Positions 23,224 through 31,575 are shown, numbered from the stretch's first letter. The stretch: 64,000 nt of DNA from Massilia phosphatilytica (GCF_002968015.1 NZ_PUIP01000008.1:248001-312000); one strand, 5' to 3'. Notes: generated by a model not told the origin, from the letters alone. A program made the numbers and translations.

Positions 23224-25122
23224 ATGACCGCTTCCAAGTTTGCTTCGTCCGTTTCAGCCGCCGCGCTCGCGCTGGCGCTGGCCTTTCCGGCGCATGCCCA
23301 GGTGCCTGCGCCCGTCGACCAGCCCTACCCCGGCACGATCCTGCTGAACGTCGACGCGACCGATCTGTCGCAGCAAATCTTCCGCATGCACATGACGATC
23401 CCCGTGAAGCCCGGTCCGCTCACCTTGCTGTATCCGCAATGGCTGCCCGCGAACCACGGCCCGAACGGCCCGATCACGCAACTGGCGGGCCTGAAGTTCA
23501 CGGCGAACGGCAAACCGGTCGAATGGAAGCGCGATCCGGTACACGTGTACGCATTCCACCTGACCGTGCCGGAAGGCGCGACGAGCCTGGAGGCGGAGTA
23601 CCAGTATCTGTCGCCGCTGGAGCCGGGCCAGGGCCGCATCACGATGACGGACGATATCCTCGGCGTGCAATGGATCTCGACGACCCTGTACCCGGCCGGC
23701 TACGTCGCGCGCGGCATCAACGTGCAGGCGAACCTGAAGCTGCCCGCGGGCTGGGAGTACGCCACCGCGCTGGAGACGGACAACCGCGCCGGCGACGACG
23801 TGCACTTCAAGGCGAGCGACCTGGAGACGCTGATGGATTCCCCGCTGTTCGCGGGCCGCTACAGCAAGCGCTTCGACCTCGACCCGGGCGGCAAGGTGCC
23901 CGTCCGCCTGAACGTCTTCGCCGACAGCCCGGAAAACCTGGAGGCGAAGCCCGAGCAGATCGCGGCGCACCGCGCGCTCGTGCAACAAGCGTATAAACTG
24001 TATGGTTCGTATCACTACGACCACTACGACTTCCTGTTCGCGCTGTCCGACGAATTCGGCGGCATCGGCCGCGAGCACCACCAGTCCAGCGAGAACGGCG
24101 TCAAGCCGGGCTATTTCACCGACTGGGCCAAGAGCGAGTCTGGACGCGAACTGCTGCCGCACGAATACACGCACTCGTGGAACGGCAAGTTCCGCCGGCC
24201 CGCCGGCCAGAACGTCCCCAACTTCAACACCCCGATGGACAACGAGCTGCTGTGGGTGTACGAGGGCCAGACCCAGTACTGGGGCAACGTGCTGGCCGCG
24301 CGCTCCGGCCTCGTCTCGGCCGCCGGTGCGCGCGACGCACTGGCCGCGAGCGCCGCGCGCTACGACAGCATCGCGGGCCGCGCGTGGCGTGCCGTTCAGG
24401 ACACGGTCTACGACCCGATCCTCAACGCGCGCCGCGGCCTGGGCTGGCCGAACTGGCAGCGCGGCGAGGACTACTACGTCGAGGGCATGCTGATCTGGCT
24501 GGACGTCGACACGCGCATCCGCGAACTCTCGGGCGACAGGCGCTCGCTGGACGATTTCGCGCGCGCCTTCTACGGCGTGAACAACGGCAGCCACCTGCCC
24601 GCCTTCTACACGTTCGACGACGTCGTGGCGACGCTCAATAAAGTCCAGCCGTACGACTGGGCGCCGTTCCTGCGCGCGAAGCTGGACGGCCACGGCCCGG
24701 GCGCCCCGCTGGACGGCCTCGCCCGCGCCGGCTGGAAGCTGGTCTACACGGACACGCCGACGGACTACCTCAAGGGCGTGGACGACCGCAACAAGGTGCT
24801 GGACCTGACGTACTCGCTCGGCTTCACGGTCGCGCAGGATGGCGCCGTGCGCAACGTCGTATGGGACGGCCTGGCGTTCCGCGCGGGCCTGGCCGCCAAC
24901 ACGACCGTCATGGCCGTCAACGACCGCGTGTACAAGCCGGAACTCCTGAAGGCCGCGATCAAGGATGCGAAGGACGGCAAGCCCGTTCGGCTCCTGGTCA
25001 AGAAGGGCAACGTGCTGCGCACGATCTCGCTCGACTACCGCGGCGGCCTGCGCTACCCGCGCCTGGAACGTATCGAGGGCACGAAGGACCGTTTGACGAC
25101 GATCTTCTCGGCACTGAAGTAA
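23224..25122 (+). CDS. M61-family metallopeptidase with PDZ domain (glycyl aminopeptidase type)
   Basis: 632 residues. Signal peptide MTASKFASSVSAAALALALAFPAHAQ; an N-terminal beta domain ('PLTLLYPQWLPANHGPNGPI') typical of M61; then the zinc motif HEYTH in 'LLPHEYTHSWNGKFRRP' (about residue 312) with the distal Glu in 'LLWVYEGQTQYWG'. A C-terminal PDZ region ('NVVWDGLAFRAGLAANTTVM') ends the protein. M61 enzymes are exported or periplasmic aminopeptidases favouring N-terminal Gly/Ala. The ATG at 23224 was chosen because the signal peptide begins there; the frame is open for 75 codons upstream by chance. It is divergent from the heat-shock gene across an AT-rich spacer. Confidence 0.92.
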   Translation: MTASKFASSVSAAALALALAFPAHAQVPAPVDQPYPGTILLNVDATDLSQQIFRMHMTIPVKPGPLTLLYPQWLPANHGPNGPITQLAGLKFTANGKPVEWKRDPVHVYAFHLTVPEGATSLEAEYQYLSPLEPGQGRITMTDDILGVQWISTTLYPAGYVARGINVQANLKLPAGWEYATALETDNRAGDDVHFKASDLETLMDSPLFAGRYSKRFDLDPGGKVPVRLNVFADSPENLEAKPEQIAAHRALVQQAYKLYGSYHYDHYDFLFALSDEFGGIGREHHQSSENGVKPGYFTDWAKSESGRELLPHEYTHSWNGKFRRPAGQNVPNFNTPMDNELLWVYEGQTQYWGNVLAARSGLVSAAGARDALAASAARYDSIAGRAWRAVQDTVYDPILNARRGLGWPNWQRGEDYYVEGMLIWLDVDTRIRELSGDRRSLDDFARAFYGVNNGSHLPAFYTFDDVVATLNKVQPYDWAPFLRAKLDGHGPGAPLDGLARAGWKLVYTDTPTDYLKGVDDRNKVLDLTYSLGFTVAQDGAVRNVVWDGLAFRAGLAANTTVMAVNDRVYKPELLKAAIKDAKDGKPVRLLVKKGNVLRTISLDYRGGLRYPRLERIEGTKDRLTTIFSALK

Positions 25123-25154
25123 GTCATCAAACTGTCATATTTGCCCCGTAAGCT
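25121..25154 (+). promoter_or_regulatory. PHO-box-like promoter before the Gly/Cys-tailed protein gene
   Basis: AAGTCAT, 4 nt (CAAA), CTGTCAT: the same 11-bp repeat as a PhoB box. Ten bases later TAAGCT could be the -10 (3 of 6 matches). The site begins at the third base of the upstream stop codon. The layout equals that of the pit-ppk2 promoter. Confidence 0.5.
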
Positions 25155-25187
25155 GGACCTGCCGACAACAACAAACAGGGGGGCAAC

Positions 25188-25979
25188 ATGAAGTGGGTAA
25201 TAGAGAAACTGAGAGAACTGCGCGCCGCACGGCTGCGGCGCACCTCGCCCTGGCAGGCCGAACTGGCGGACCTGCCGGCGGGACTGGAAAGTTACTGGCG
25301 CGCGAGCGCGCCGCGCGAATACGAAGGCATCCCGACGGATGCCTTTTTTTATGCCCGCGCGGCGGAAGGCCTGCTGCGCTTCTTCGACGCGGTGCGGCAC
25401 AGTGGCCGGCCCTGCGCCCTGCCGTCGGAAGCGGCGGACTCCGTGTGGCACGCGTGGCTGCGCTGGAATCCGGTGTCGCTGGAACGCTTCTGCCTGCGCC
25501 ACTTCGGCGCGGTCGTGCCGCACGTCGAACGGGCGGCGCTCGTCGGGAACGCCCTGCTGCACACGTTCGCGGCCTGCCGTGAACGCGACGGCATCAAGCC
25601 GCGCAGCATGCGCCTGCCCGCGCTGTTCGGCCTGGACGCGCTGCTGCGCATGCCGGGCGGGCACGGTTACTGGAGCCGGGCCGGCCAGATCGTCTACGCG
25701 CACCTGAACGAACGGGGACGCGGCATGTGGCGCGCGCGCCCGCACCCGGAACTGGCGCTGACGGTGCTGTATGCGGCGGGCGTCATCGACCGGCACCTGC
25801 TGGCCGCCCACCTGGGCCGGCGTGAAGCCGGCGCGGATGGGAGTTCCTGCGGCGGCATGGCCTTCGCGGACGGAGGCGACGCCTGCGCCGATGGCGGCGG
25901 AGGTGGCGGTGGTGGAGGAGACGGCGGCGGCAGCAGTTGCGGCAGCAGCTGCGGTGGCGGCTGCGGCGGCGGCGACTAG
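25188..25979 (+). CDS. Glycine-rich-domain-like protein with a Gly/Cys tail
   Basis: 263 residues. The folded part (1-205) has 'SEAADSVWHAWLRWNPVSLE' and 'FCLRHFGAVVPH', which resembles the GRDP-like family motif in which a DxxWH box is followed by a conserved FCxxxFG. The last 50 residues are almost only Gly, Ser, Asp and Cys, ending SSCGSSCGGGCGGGD, with six Cys in total. Such tails occur on some bacterial proteins of unknown function and may bind metal or form disulfides. GGGGGG before the ATG is a strong ribosome site. No signal peptide is seen. The promoter looks PhoB-dependent. It converges on the CAT-like gene with a 4-base overlap. Function unknown. Confidence 0.8.
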   Translation: MKWVIEKLRELRAARLRRTSPWQAELADLPAGLESYWRASAPREYEGIPTDAFFYARAAEGLLRFFDAVRHSGRPCALPSEAADSVWHAWLRWNPVSLERFCLRHFGAVVPHVERAALVGNALLHTFAACRERDGIKPRSMRLPALFGLDALLRMPGGHGYWSRAGQIVYAHLNERGRGMWRARPHPELALTVLYAAGVIDRHLLAAHLGRREAGADGSSCGGMAFADGGDACADGGGGGGGGGDGGGSSCGSSCGGGCGGGD

Positions 25980-26617
25980 GACGGGCGGATGATCTCCGCC
26001 AGCTCGGCCGCCACCTGGCGTCCCAGCAGGTGGATATGCCAGCCATCCACGAACCCGTGATGCGCCTGCACGGAGAACGGCAGTTGCAGGCCGTCCGGCC
26101 CGTCACGGAAACGGCCCCAGGCCAGCGAAGGAATATCAGGCGTGGCGATGGACGCCATCGGATGCTGGATCGAGGTGAAATCGAGCCATGGCATGCAGGT
26201 GACGAACACCTGGTCCTTCGCGTCGCGCGGCGACATCGTGCGGTACTTGACGTTCAGTTCTTCCATGGCCGACGCCTGTTCCCGCGCCGCCAGGCCGCGC
26301 GCGACGAATTCGCGCACGTCGTCGGACCAGTCGAACTGCGCGAAATTCAGGTCGCCGTGCTGGTTCATCACGGTGAACGACGGCACGAGGCGGTCGATGC
26401 GGATGACTTCACCGTCCACGATGCGGTAGCGGAAGTTCTCCACCTTCAGCACGGCGCGCAGCACGGCGCACAGCATCACGTGGAATGGCGCCAGGCCCTG
26501 CGCCTTGCACCACGGCCGGAAATCCGGCACGTCGAGCGTGAAGCACAGGTTGACCGCGGGGCTTTCCATGCGGTCGAAGAAGTCGAAGCGGTCGCGCCGC
26601 CGTTCGAACTCACGCAT
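25976..26617 (-). CDS. Chloramphenicol-acetyltransferase-like (CatA-type fold) acyltransferase
   Basis: 213 residues, close to the usual 215-220 of the CAT fold. The active-site motif HHxxxDG is present as 'QAHHGFVDGWHIHLLGRQVA' near the C-terminus, and the N-terminal 'DFFDRMESPAVNLCFTLDV' plus 'FHVMLCAVLRAVLKVENFRYRI' match CatA-type proteins. It may acetylate or acylate an unknown small molecule; real chloramphenicol resistance cannot be concluded from this. The start at 26617 overlaps the end of the hydrolase gene by 8 bases (ATGCGTGA), so translation is coupled to that gene. Confidence 0.83.
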   Translation of the reverse strand: MREFERRRDRFDFFDRMESPAVNLCFTLDVPDFRPWCKAQGLAPFHVMLCAVLRAVLKVENFRYRIVDGEVIRIDRLVPSFTVMNQHGDLNFAQFDWSDDVREFVARGLAAREQASAMEELNVKYRTMSPRDAKDQVFVTCMPWLDFTSIQHPMASIATPDIPSLAWGRFRDGPDGLQLPFSVQAHHGFVDGWHIHLLGRQVAAELAEIIRPS

Positions 26618-27386
26618 GGGCGGCCCCCGCATCGAGGTAGCGCGCGCTCCACGCCGAGATGACGCCGGCCACGTACGCGGCATCCTCGCGCCGCGTGATC
26701 AGGTGGTCCATGCCGTCGAGGGAGATAAAGCTCTTCGGATGCTGCGCCAGTTCGAAGATGCGGGTGGCGTTGTCCATGCTGACGGTATCGTCCTGCGGCG
26801 CGTGCATCACGAGCAGCGCGCGGCCGAGCGTGGCGATCCGGTCGTGCAGCCGGTGCTGGCCGGCGTCCTCGACGAAATGCTGGCGGATGTTGAAATCGCG
26901 CCCCGCCAGTTTTACGCGCGCCTCGCCCTGCTGCGCGATGGTGTCGAGGTGCTCGCCCAGCAGTTTGTTGACGACGTAGTGCGGATCGCTGGGCGCCGCG
27001 ATCGTCACGATGGCCTTCGCTTCCGGCACGCGATGGGCCGCCGCCAGCACGGCCGCGCCGCCCAGGCTGTGGCCGATCAGGAGCTGCGGCGCCGCGAACT
27101 TGTCGCGCATATAGTCGGCGGCCGCGACGAGGTCTTCGACGTTGGACGAAAAATTGGTATCGGCAAAATCGCCGTGGCTGGCCCCGAGGCCTGCGAAGTC
27201 GAAGCGCAGCACGGCCACGCCCAAGCTTGCCAGGCCGCGCGAGATGAAGGTGGCGGCCAGCACGTCCTTGCTGCAGGTGAAGCAGTGGGCAAAGATGCCG
27301 TAGGCGCGCGGCGTGCCGGTGGGGGCGTCCAGCTTGGCGGACAGCTTGCCGTGGGGGCCGGGGAAGTCGATACGTTCGGTGAGCAT
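26610..27386 (-). CDS. Alpha/beta hydrolase (OsmC-partner type esterase)
   Basis: 258 residues starting MLTERIDFPGPHGKLSAKLD. The oxyanion region is 'YGIFAHCFTCSKDVLAA', the nucleophile elbow is 'LLIGHSLGGAAVLAAA', the acid is in 'MHAPQDDTVS' and the His is in 'DGMDHLITRRED'. The 'AHCFTCSKD' stretch is characteristic of hydrolases that are often found next to, or fused with, OsmC-like proteins; no OsmC is adjacent here. The ATG at 27386 is preferred over 27425. The CAT-like gene follows with an overlap, suggesting the two act in one pathway, for example removal and transfer of an acyl group. Substrate unknown. Confidence 0.88.
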   Translation of the reverse strand: MLTERIDFPGPHGKLSAKLDAPTGTPRAYGIFAHCFTCSKDVLAATFISRGLASLGVAVLRFDFAGLGASHGDFADTNFSSNVEDLVAAADYMRDKFAAPQLLIGHSLGGAAVLAAAHRVPEAKAIVTIAAPSDPHYVVNKLLGEHLDTIAQQGEARVKLAGRDFNIRQHFVEDAGQHRLHDRIATLGRALLVMHAPQDDTVSMDNATRIFELAQHPKSFISLDGMDHLITRREDAAYVAGVISAWSARYLDAGAAHA

Positions 27387-27502
27387 GATGGTTCCGTGTT
27401 CGTTGCAGTGCGCATTGTGGAACAAGCCGGAAAAATTTGCTTGGAATCGCGCTGCCGCCGCCCTTTGGCAACGCTTAAGGTTGGCGCCACTATACTTGCC
27501 AG

Positions 27503-28159
27503 ATGCACATCCTGATCATCGAAGACGACCTTGACCTGGGCTTCGCGCTCCAGCAGGCCCTGAAGGTCGAGGGCATCAGCAGCGAATGGGTACGCCGCAC
27601 GGCCGCTGCGCCCCTGCCCGCGGCGGACACGCCGTTCGATTGCGTCCTGCTCGACCTGTCCCTGCCCGACGGCGCCGGACTGGACCTGCTACGCCGCTGG
27701 CGCCGCGCCGGCAATGCCGTGCCGATCATCATCATCACGGCCCGGTCGGCACTGGAAGACCGCCTCGCGGGCCTCGACGGCGGCGCGGACGACTTCGTGA
27801 TCAAGCCGTTCGACACCGCGGAGCTGCTGTCGCGCATGCGCGCCGTGCTGCGCCGCTATGCGCGCCAGGCGAGCGAAGTGTGGACGCTCGGCGCGCTGCA
27901 GGTCGAGCCGCGCGCCTACGTGGCGCGGCTGGACGGCGCGCTGCTGGACCTGTCGCCGCGCGAATTCCATTTGCTGCTGGAGCTGGCGCGCGAACCCGGC
28001 GTCGTGGTCCCGAAAGGCGCGCTGGCGCAGCGCCTGGAACCGCTCGGCGACGCGGTCGATTTCGGCGCGCTCGAAGTCCACGTGTCGAACCTGCGCCGCA
28101 AGATCGGCGCGGACCGCATCCGCACCGTGCGCGGCATCGGCTACCTGTTCGCCGCATGA
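27503..28159 (+). CDS. OmpR-family response regulator
   Basis: 218 residues: receiver 'HILIIEDDLDLGFALQQAL', acceptor Asp in 'CVLLDLSLPDGAG', 'IIIITARSALEDR', Lys in 'FVIKPFDTAELL'; winged helix ending 'NLRRKIGADRIRTVRGIGYLF'. It is of the TctD/QseB group. No Shine-Dalgarno is visible; TATACT lies 6 nt before the ATG, so the message may be leaderless. The kinase gene starts inside its stop codon (ATGA), so regulator and kinase are translated together. The two genes after the kinase, an exported protein and a lipoprotein, are chained by the same overlaps and may be sensed partners or targets. Confidence 0.92.
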   Translation: MHILIIEDDLDLGFALQQALKVEGISSEWVRRTAAAPLPAADTPFDCVLLDLSLPDGAGLDLLRRWRRAGNAVPIIIITARSALEDRLAGLDGGADDFVIKPFDTAELLSRMRAVLRRYARQASEVWTLGALQVEPRAYVARLDGALLDLSPREFHLLLELAREPGVVVPKGALAQRLEPLGDAVDFGALEVHVSNLRRKIGADRIRTVRGIGYLFAA

Positions 28160-29529
28160 TGCGCCCGTTCCGTCCGACGCTGGTCAGGCGCGTGTTCCTG
28201 GCCCTCCTCGTCGCCTTTTCGCTCGTGTGGATCGTGCTGCTGGGCCGGGACTTCGTGGCGGCGAAGGATGCCGATGCGTTCGACGCCAGGATACGCGCGG
28301 TCGCCGACAATCTGCTGGCATCGATCGCGCCGCTGGACAGCGACCCGTACGCGGGCCCCGTCGTCGCATCGAACGCGGCCCTGATCAACGCGGGCTACCG
28401 CGACAACCACCTGCCCGACGTGCTGGTGGAGCTGCGCGATGCGCGCGGCGCGCGGGTGGTTGTGTCGCCGCAGGCCGAACGTGCGAACCTGCAGGGTCCA
28501 CCCGGCAGCTTCACGGACGGCAGCGTGGACGGGCAGCCCTACCGCCTGTACCACGGGCGGCATGGACGCTGGTCGCTGACGGTGGCGGCGCCGAAGCTGT
28601 CCACATGGTCGATGTTCCGCCTGATGAGCGCCAGCCTGACGCTGGACATGCTGATCGCCTTCCCGCTCGTGCTGGTGCCGGTGTGGATCGCCGTGCGGCG
28701 CGGCCTGCGGCCGTTGCGTGCCTTGTCCGACCGGATCGCGGCGCGCGGACCGGACGATTTGCGTCCGCTCGGCGTCGCGCCGCGCCACGCGGAACTGCAG
28801 CCGCTGGCCGGCGCGCTGGACCGCCTGCTCGACCAGTTGCGGCACCGGCTCGCGCGCGAACGGGGCTTCGTGCAGGACGCCGCCCACGAACTGCGCACGC
28901 CGCTGGCGGTCATGGCGGCGCAGGCCCACGTGCTCGTCATGGCGACGGACCAGGACGAGCGCGAACAGGCGGGACGCCGGATGCTCCATGCGATGGCGCG
29001 CGCGTCCCACATGATCGAACAATTGCTGGACATGGCCAACATCGACGACGGCAAGCCGGTGGAATCGAACGAATCCGACGTGGCGGAACTGCTGCGCACG
29101 GAACTGGCCCTGCTCGCGCCGGCCGCGCTGGCCCGTCACATCGACCTGGTACTGGATGCGCCCGACGCGCTGCGCTGGCGGCTCGACCTGCATGCGTTCC
29201 AGGCCATCCTGCACAATCTCGTGAACAACGCCATCGCGTACATCCGGGACCACGGCCGCGTCCACGTGACCTTGCGGCGCGACGGGCCGGGGCTCACGCT
29301 GGCGGTGGCGGACGACGGACCGGGCATCCCGCCCGGCGAGCGCACGCTCGTGTTCGAACGCTTTTACCGCGGCGCCGGCCATGCGGCGCCGGGCGCCGGC
29401 CTCGGTCTCGCCATCGTGCGCGAGGCGGCCGCGCGGCTGGGCGGCGGCGTCAGCCTCGATGCAGGCATCGACGGCCAAGGCTGCCGGTTCGTCGTGACGA
29501 TCCCATTCGAGAACATTGGAGAACCATGA
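28156..29529 (+). CDS. Sensor histidine kinase of the 27503 regulator
   Basis: 457 residues. Membrane helix at about 10-30 ('VFLALLVAFSLVWIVLL'), a periplasmic sensor of about 125 residues, a second helix ('LTLDMLIAFPLVLVPVWIAV'), and a HAMP-like linker. Then HisKA with 'GFVQDAAHELRTPLAVM' (His about 249) and HATPase with 'NLVNNAIAYIRDHG', 'DDGPGIPPGE' and 'GAGLGLAIVREAAARLGGG'. It starts with a double ATG whose first copy overlaps the regulator's stop. The sensor differs from the QseC-like one at 10685, so the two systems are not simple duplicates. Signal unknown. Confidence 0.92.
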   Translation: MMRPFRPTLVRRVFLALLVAFSLVWIVLLGRDFVAAKDADAFDARIRAVADNLLASIAPLDSDPYAGPVVASNAALINAGYRDNHLPDVLVELRDARGARVVVSPQAERANLQGPPGSFTDGSVDGQPYRLYHGRHGRWSLTVAAPKLSTWSMFRLMSASLTLDMLIAFPLVLVPVWIAVRRGLRPLRALSDRIAARGPDDLRPLGVAPRHAELQPLAGALDRLLDQLRHRLARERGFVQDAAHELRTPLAVMAAQAHVLVMATDQDEREQAGRRMLHAMARASHMIEQLLDMANIDDGKPVESNESDVAELLRTELALLAPAALARHIDLVLDAPDALRWRLDLHAFQAILHNLVNNAIAYIRDHGRVHVTLRRDGPGLTLAVADDGPGIPPGERTLVFERFYRGAGHAAPGAGLGLAIVREAAARLGGGVSLDAGIDGQGCRFVVTIPFENIGEP

Positions 29530-30308
29530 TGCGTAAAACGTGGCTCGCCGTCGCGGCGTGGCTTTGTGTTGCGGCCGCCGCCCACGCGGACCAGTCCGTG
29601 CCCAAGGTGGAGGTCCAGGGCACGGCGCAGGATCGCGACGAAAAATCATACCGCGCCATGCTGGCCGGGATGGACGTCTTCGAGCGGAACCACGGCCTGG
29701 CGCCGACCGCCTCGCTGCGCTTCAGGGTCTTTCCGCGCCATGCCGGCGTGTCCATGGATGGACTGGTCCTGCAGATCGCCGGCGATCGCACCGGCATTCC
29801 GGTGCCGCTGGCTGCGGACGGGACGTTCACGCTGCCGCGCAACGCCGCTGCGGCCAGCGCCGATGCCATGGTGCGCTTCAATCGCAAGGCCGGTAGCCTG
29901 GCCTGGCGCGCCGACATCCGCAGCCGCGATGTGCCGCCCGCTGCGCGCCGCCTGGGCGACCTGCTGCTCGAATGCAGAGTGGCCATGGCCGGCGACCTGG
30001 TGGCGTACGTGCACCATCCGATCAACATGCTGATCGCGAAAATGGACGACCCGTGCCGCACCATGCCGATCAATCTGTTTTATTTCGCCGACCGGCCCGT
30101 GTTCAGCGCGACCCTCGTGGCGGGGAACCGCCGCCGCATCCTGCCGGCCGCGCTGCTGCACGGTCCCGTCGCCCCGCTGATGCCGGACCACGAAGACTGG
30201 ATCTTCCTGCGCGAGCGCGTGTTCATGGTCAAGTTCAAGTCCCTCTACGACGAGGGCTGGTCCGACGACACCCTGCTGCAGTTCGACTACATGGACGACG
30301 ACACATGA
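29526..30308 (+). CDS. Exported protein of unknown function in the two-component operon
   Basis: 260 residues with a clear signal peptide (MMRKTWLAVAAWLCVAAAAH) and likely cleavage before ADQS, so periplasmic. No known domain was recognised. Features: two Cys ('LLECRVAM' and 'MDDPCRTMP') that could form a disulfide, and an acidic C-terminus ('FDYMDDDT'). The ATG overlaps the kinase stop codon by 4 bases and the following lipoprotein gene overlaps this stop by 4 bases. Such tight chaining with a sensor kinase suggests the protein is either part of signal detection or under tight co-expression with it. Confidence 0.8.
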   Translation: MMRKTWLAVAAWLCVAAAAHADQSVPKVEVQGTAQDRDEKSYRAMLAGMDVFERNHGLAPTASLRFRVFPRHAGVSMDGLVLQIAGDRTGIPVPLAADGTFTLPRNAAAASADAMVRFNRKAGSLAWRADIRSRDVPPAARRLGDLLLECRVAMAGDLVAYVHHPINMLIAKMDDPCRTMPINLFYFADRPVFSATLVAGNRRRILPAALLHGPVAPLMPDHEDWIFLRERVFMVKFKSLYDEGWSDDTLLQFDYMDDDT

Positions 30309-30640
30309 AACCCATCTGGCGCTATATCGCACCGTTCATTCTCGCGGGCTGCGCGGCGACCGGCAACGGCGCGGTCAAGACCCTGACGCAGGAGCGGGCG
30401 GCGCAGGCCATCGTGGTCGGCACATCGACCCGGGCCGAGATCGAGGCGGCATTCGGCACCGCCAGCATCACCAGGTTCGCCAACGGCTACGAACTCTGGC
30501 TGTACCAGGTCGGGTATGCGAAAGCCGTCGATTCGGTGCCGTACGTGAATCTCGTCGTGAGCAGCGCGGACAACAAACGGGAACTGTCGATCCTGTTCGA
30601 CCGGAACGGCGTGGTGAAGAAATACCAGTTGAGGGAGTGA
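30305..30640 (+). CDS. Small lipoprotein, BamE/SmpA-like fold
   Basis: 111 residues. N-terminus MKPIWRYIAPFILAGCAATG has a lipobox (LAGC), so it should be lipidated on Cys15. The rest shows 'IVVGTSTRAEIEAAFGTAS' followed by 'FANGYELWLYQVGY' and 'LSILFDRNGVVKKYQL', the pattern of the BamE/SmpA/OmlA-like fold (helix with G-x-T-xx-E-xxxxFG, then three strands). It is not BamE itself, being in a two-component operon. It overlaps the exported protein gene by ATGA. Role unknown, perhaps a scaffold or signal partner. Confidence 0.78.
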   Translation: MKPIWRYIAPFILAGCAATGNGAVKTLTQERAAQAIVVGTSTRAEIEAAFGTASITRFANGYELWLYQVGYAKAVDSVPYVNLVVSSADNKRELSILFDRNGVVKKYQLRE

Positions 30641-30641
30641 A

Positions 30642-30677
30642 AATGCGTGAGCTTTCGGCCCCGTGAAGCCGTTATGC
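30642..30677 (+). promoter_or_regulatory. Promoter of the Pmp3-like gene; copy 1 of a duplicated promoter-leader
   Basis: AATGCGTGAGCTTTCGG (17 bases) recurs exactly at 33884. GAGCTT, 17 bases, TTATGC reads as a -35/-10 pair, and the -10 lies 27 bases before the ATG in both copies. The shared blocks are the promoter parts and the start region, with the bases between diverged. Confidence 0.55.
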
Positions 30678-30703
30678 TGGAGGCTTACCTGAAGGAGAAT
30701 CGT

Positions 30704-30898
30704 ATGCGCCTCATCATCGCCCTGGTCCTGCCCTGGCTGACCTTTTTCACCATCGGCCGCCCTATCGCCGGCATCATCTGCCTGATCCTGCAGATCACCC
30801 TGATCGGCTGGCTGCCGGCCGCCATCTGGGCCGTGTATGCGCTCAGCCAGTTCAAGACCGACCAGAAGATCGAGCGGGCGTTGCGACAGCGGGCATGA
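30704..30898 (+). CDS. YqaE/Pmp3-family small membrane protein
   Basis: 64 residues with two hydrophobic helices: 'MRLIIALVLPWLTFFTIGRP' and 'GIICLILQITLIGWLPAAIW'. The order helix-'GRPIAGI'-helix with 'LQITLIGWLPA..WA' is the Pmp3/YqaE signature. The family sits in the inner membrane and is tied to salt and membrane-potential stress. The ATG at 30704 has GAAGGAG just before it; the frame also opens at 30647 but lacks a ribosome site there and that part is promoter sequence. The YceI-like gene starts inside the stop codon (ATGA). Confidence 0.9.
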   Translation: MRLIIALVLPWLTFFTIGRPIAGIICLILQITLIGWLPAAIWAVYALSQFKTDQKIERALRQRA

Positions 30899-31575
30899 CC
30901 GCACCGTGGCGCATCCTGCCCTTGCTGTTGCTGCTGACCGCCTGCGGGCAGCCGCTGGCGCCGCCGGTGTCCACCTCGGCAACGGACCTGGATGCGTATC
31001 GCACGGCGGCGGCGTCCGGCACCGCCGTCTACGCGGTCGACCCGGGCGCGTCGCTGGTGGCCGTCACGGTACGCCGCGGCGGCCTGATGGCGCGGCTGGG
31101 GCATGACCACGTCGTGGCCAGCCACACCTTGACCGGTTATGCCGCGCCCGGCATGGGCCGGGCCGACGTCTCGTTCCGTGTCGACCAGTTGACCGTCGAC
31201 GAGCCGCAACTGCTGCGCGACGCGGGCATCGTCACATCGCCAGCGCCGGAAGCGGTCGAGGGCACGCGCAAGAACATGCTCGGCCCGGTGCTCGACGCGC
31301 AGCGCTATCCGGTGGTGACGCTGCAGGCGGAACTGCCGGCGGACGGCCGGCTGCGCGTCGCCGTCACGCTGCACGGCGTCACGCGCAGGCTGCAACTCCC
31401 GGCCGCGGTGCGGGTCGACGCGGCCCAGTTGAGCGCGAGCGGCACGGCGCGCCTGAAGCAGACCGATTTCGGCATCACGCCGTTCTCGGTGGGTGCCGGG
31501 CTGCTGTCGGTGCAGGACGAGCTGGAGGTGCGCTTCCGGATCGTCGCGCGGCGCTGGACGCCGGATGGTTCATGA
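30895..31575 (+). CDS. YceI-like lipoprotein
   Basis: 226 residues. N-terminus MTAPWRILPLLLLLTACGQP carries a lipobox (LTAC), giving a lipid-anchored protein. After a linker, 'YAVDPGASLVAVTVRRGG', 'GHDHVVASHTLTGY', 'VSFRVDQLTVDEP' and 'DFGITPFSVGAGLLSVQDEL' match the YceI beta-barrel, which binds long isoprenoid or similar chains in the periplasm. It overlaps the preceding Pmp3-like gene by 4 bases. At its 3' end it lies antisense over the last 101 bases of the PHB-type esterase gene. Confidence 0.85.
   Translation: MTAPWRILPLLLLLTACGQPLAPPVSTSATDLDAYRTAAASGTAVYAVDPGASLVAVTVRRGGLMARLGHDHVVASHTLTGYAAPGMGRADVSFRVDQLTVDEPQLLRDAGIVTSPAPEAVEGTRKNMLGPVLDAQRYPVVTLQAELPADGRLRVAVTLHGVTRRLQLPAAVRVDAAQLSASGTARLKQTDFGITPFSVGAGLLSVQDELEVRFRIVARRWTPDGS

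Noticed and set aside
25976..26617. Chloramphenicol resistance gene
   Set aside because: The CAT fold and HHxxxDG motif are present, but sequence alone and the pairing with a hydrolase do not support calling antibiotic resistance.
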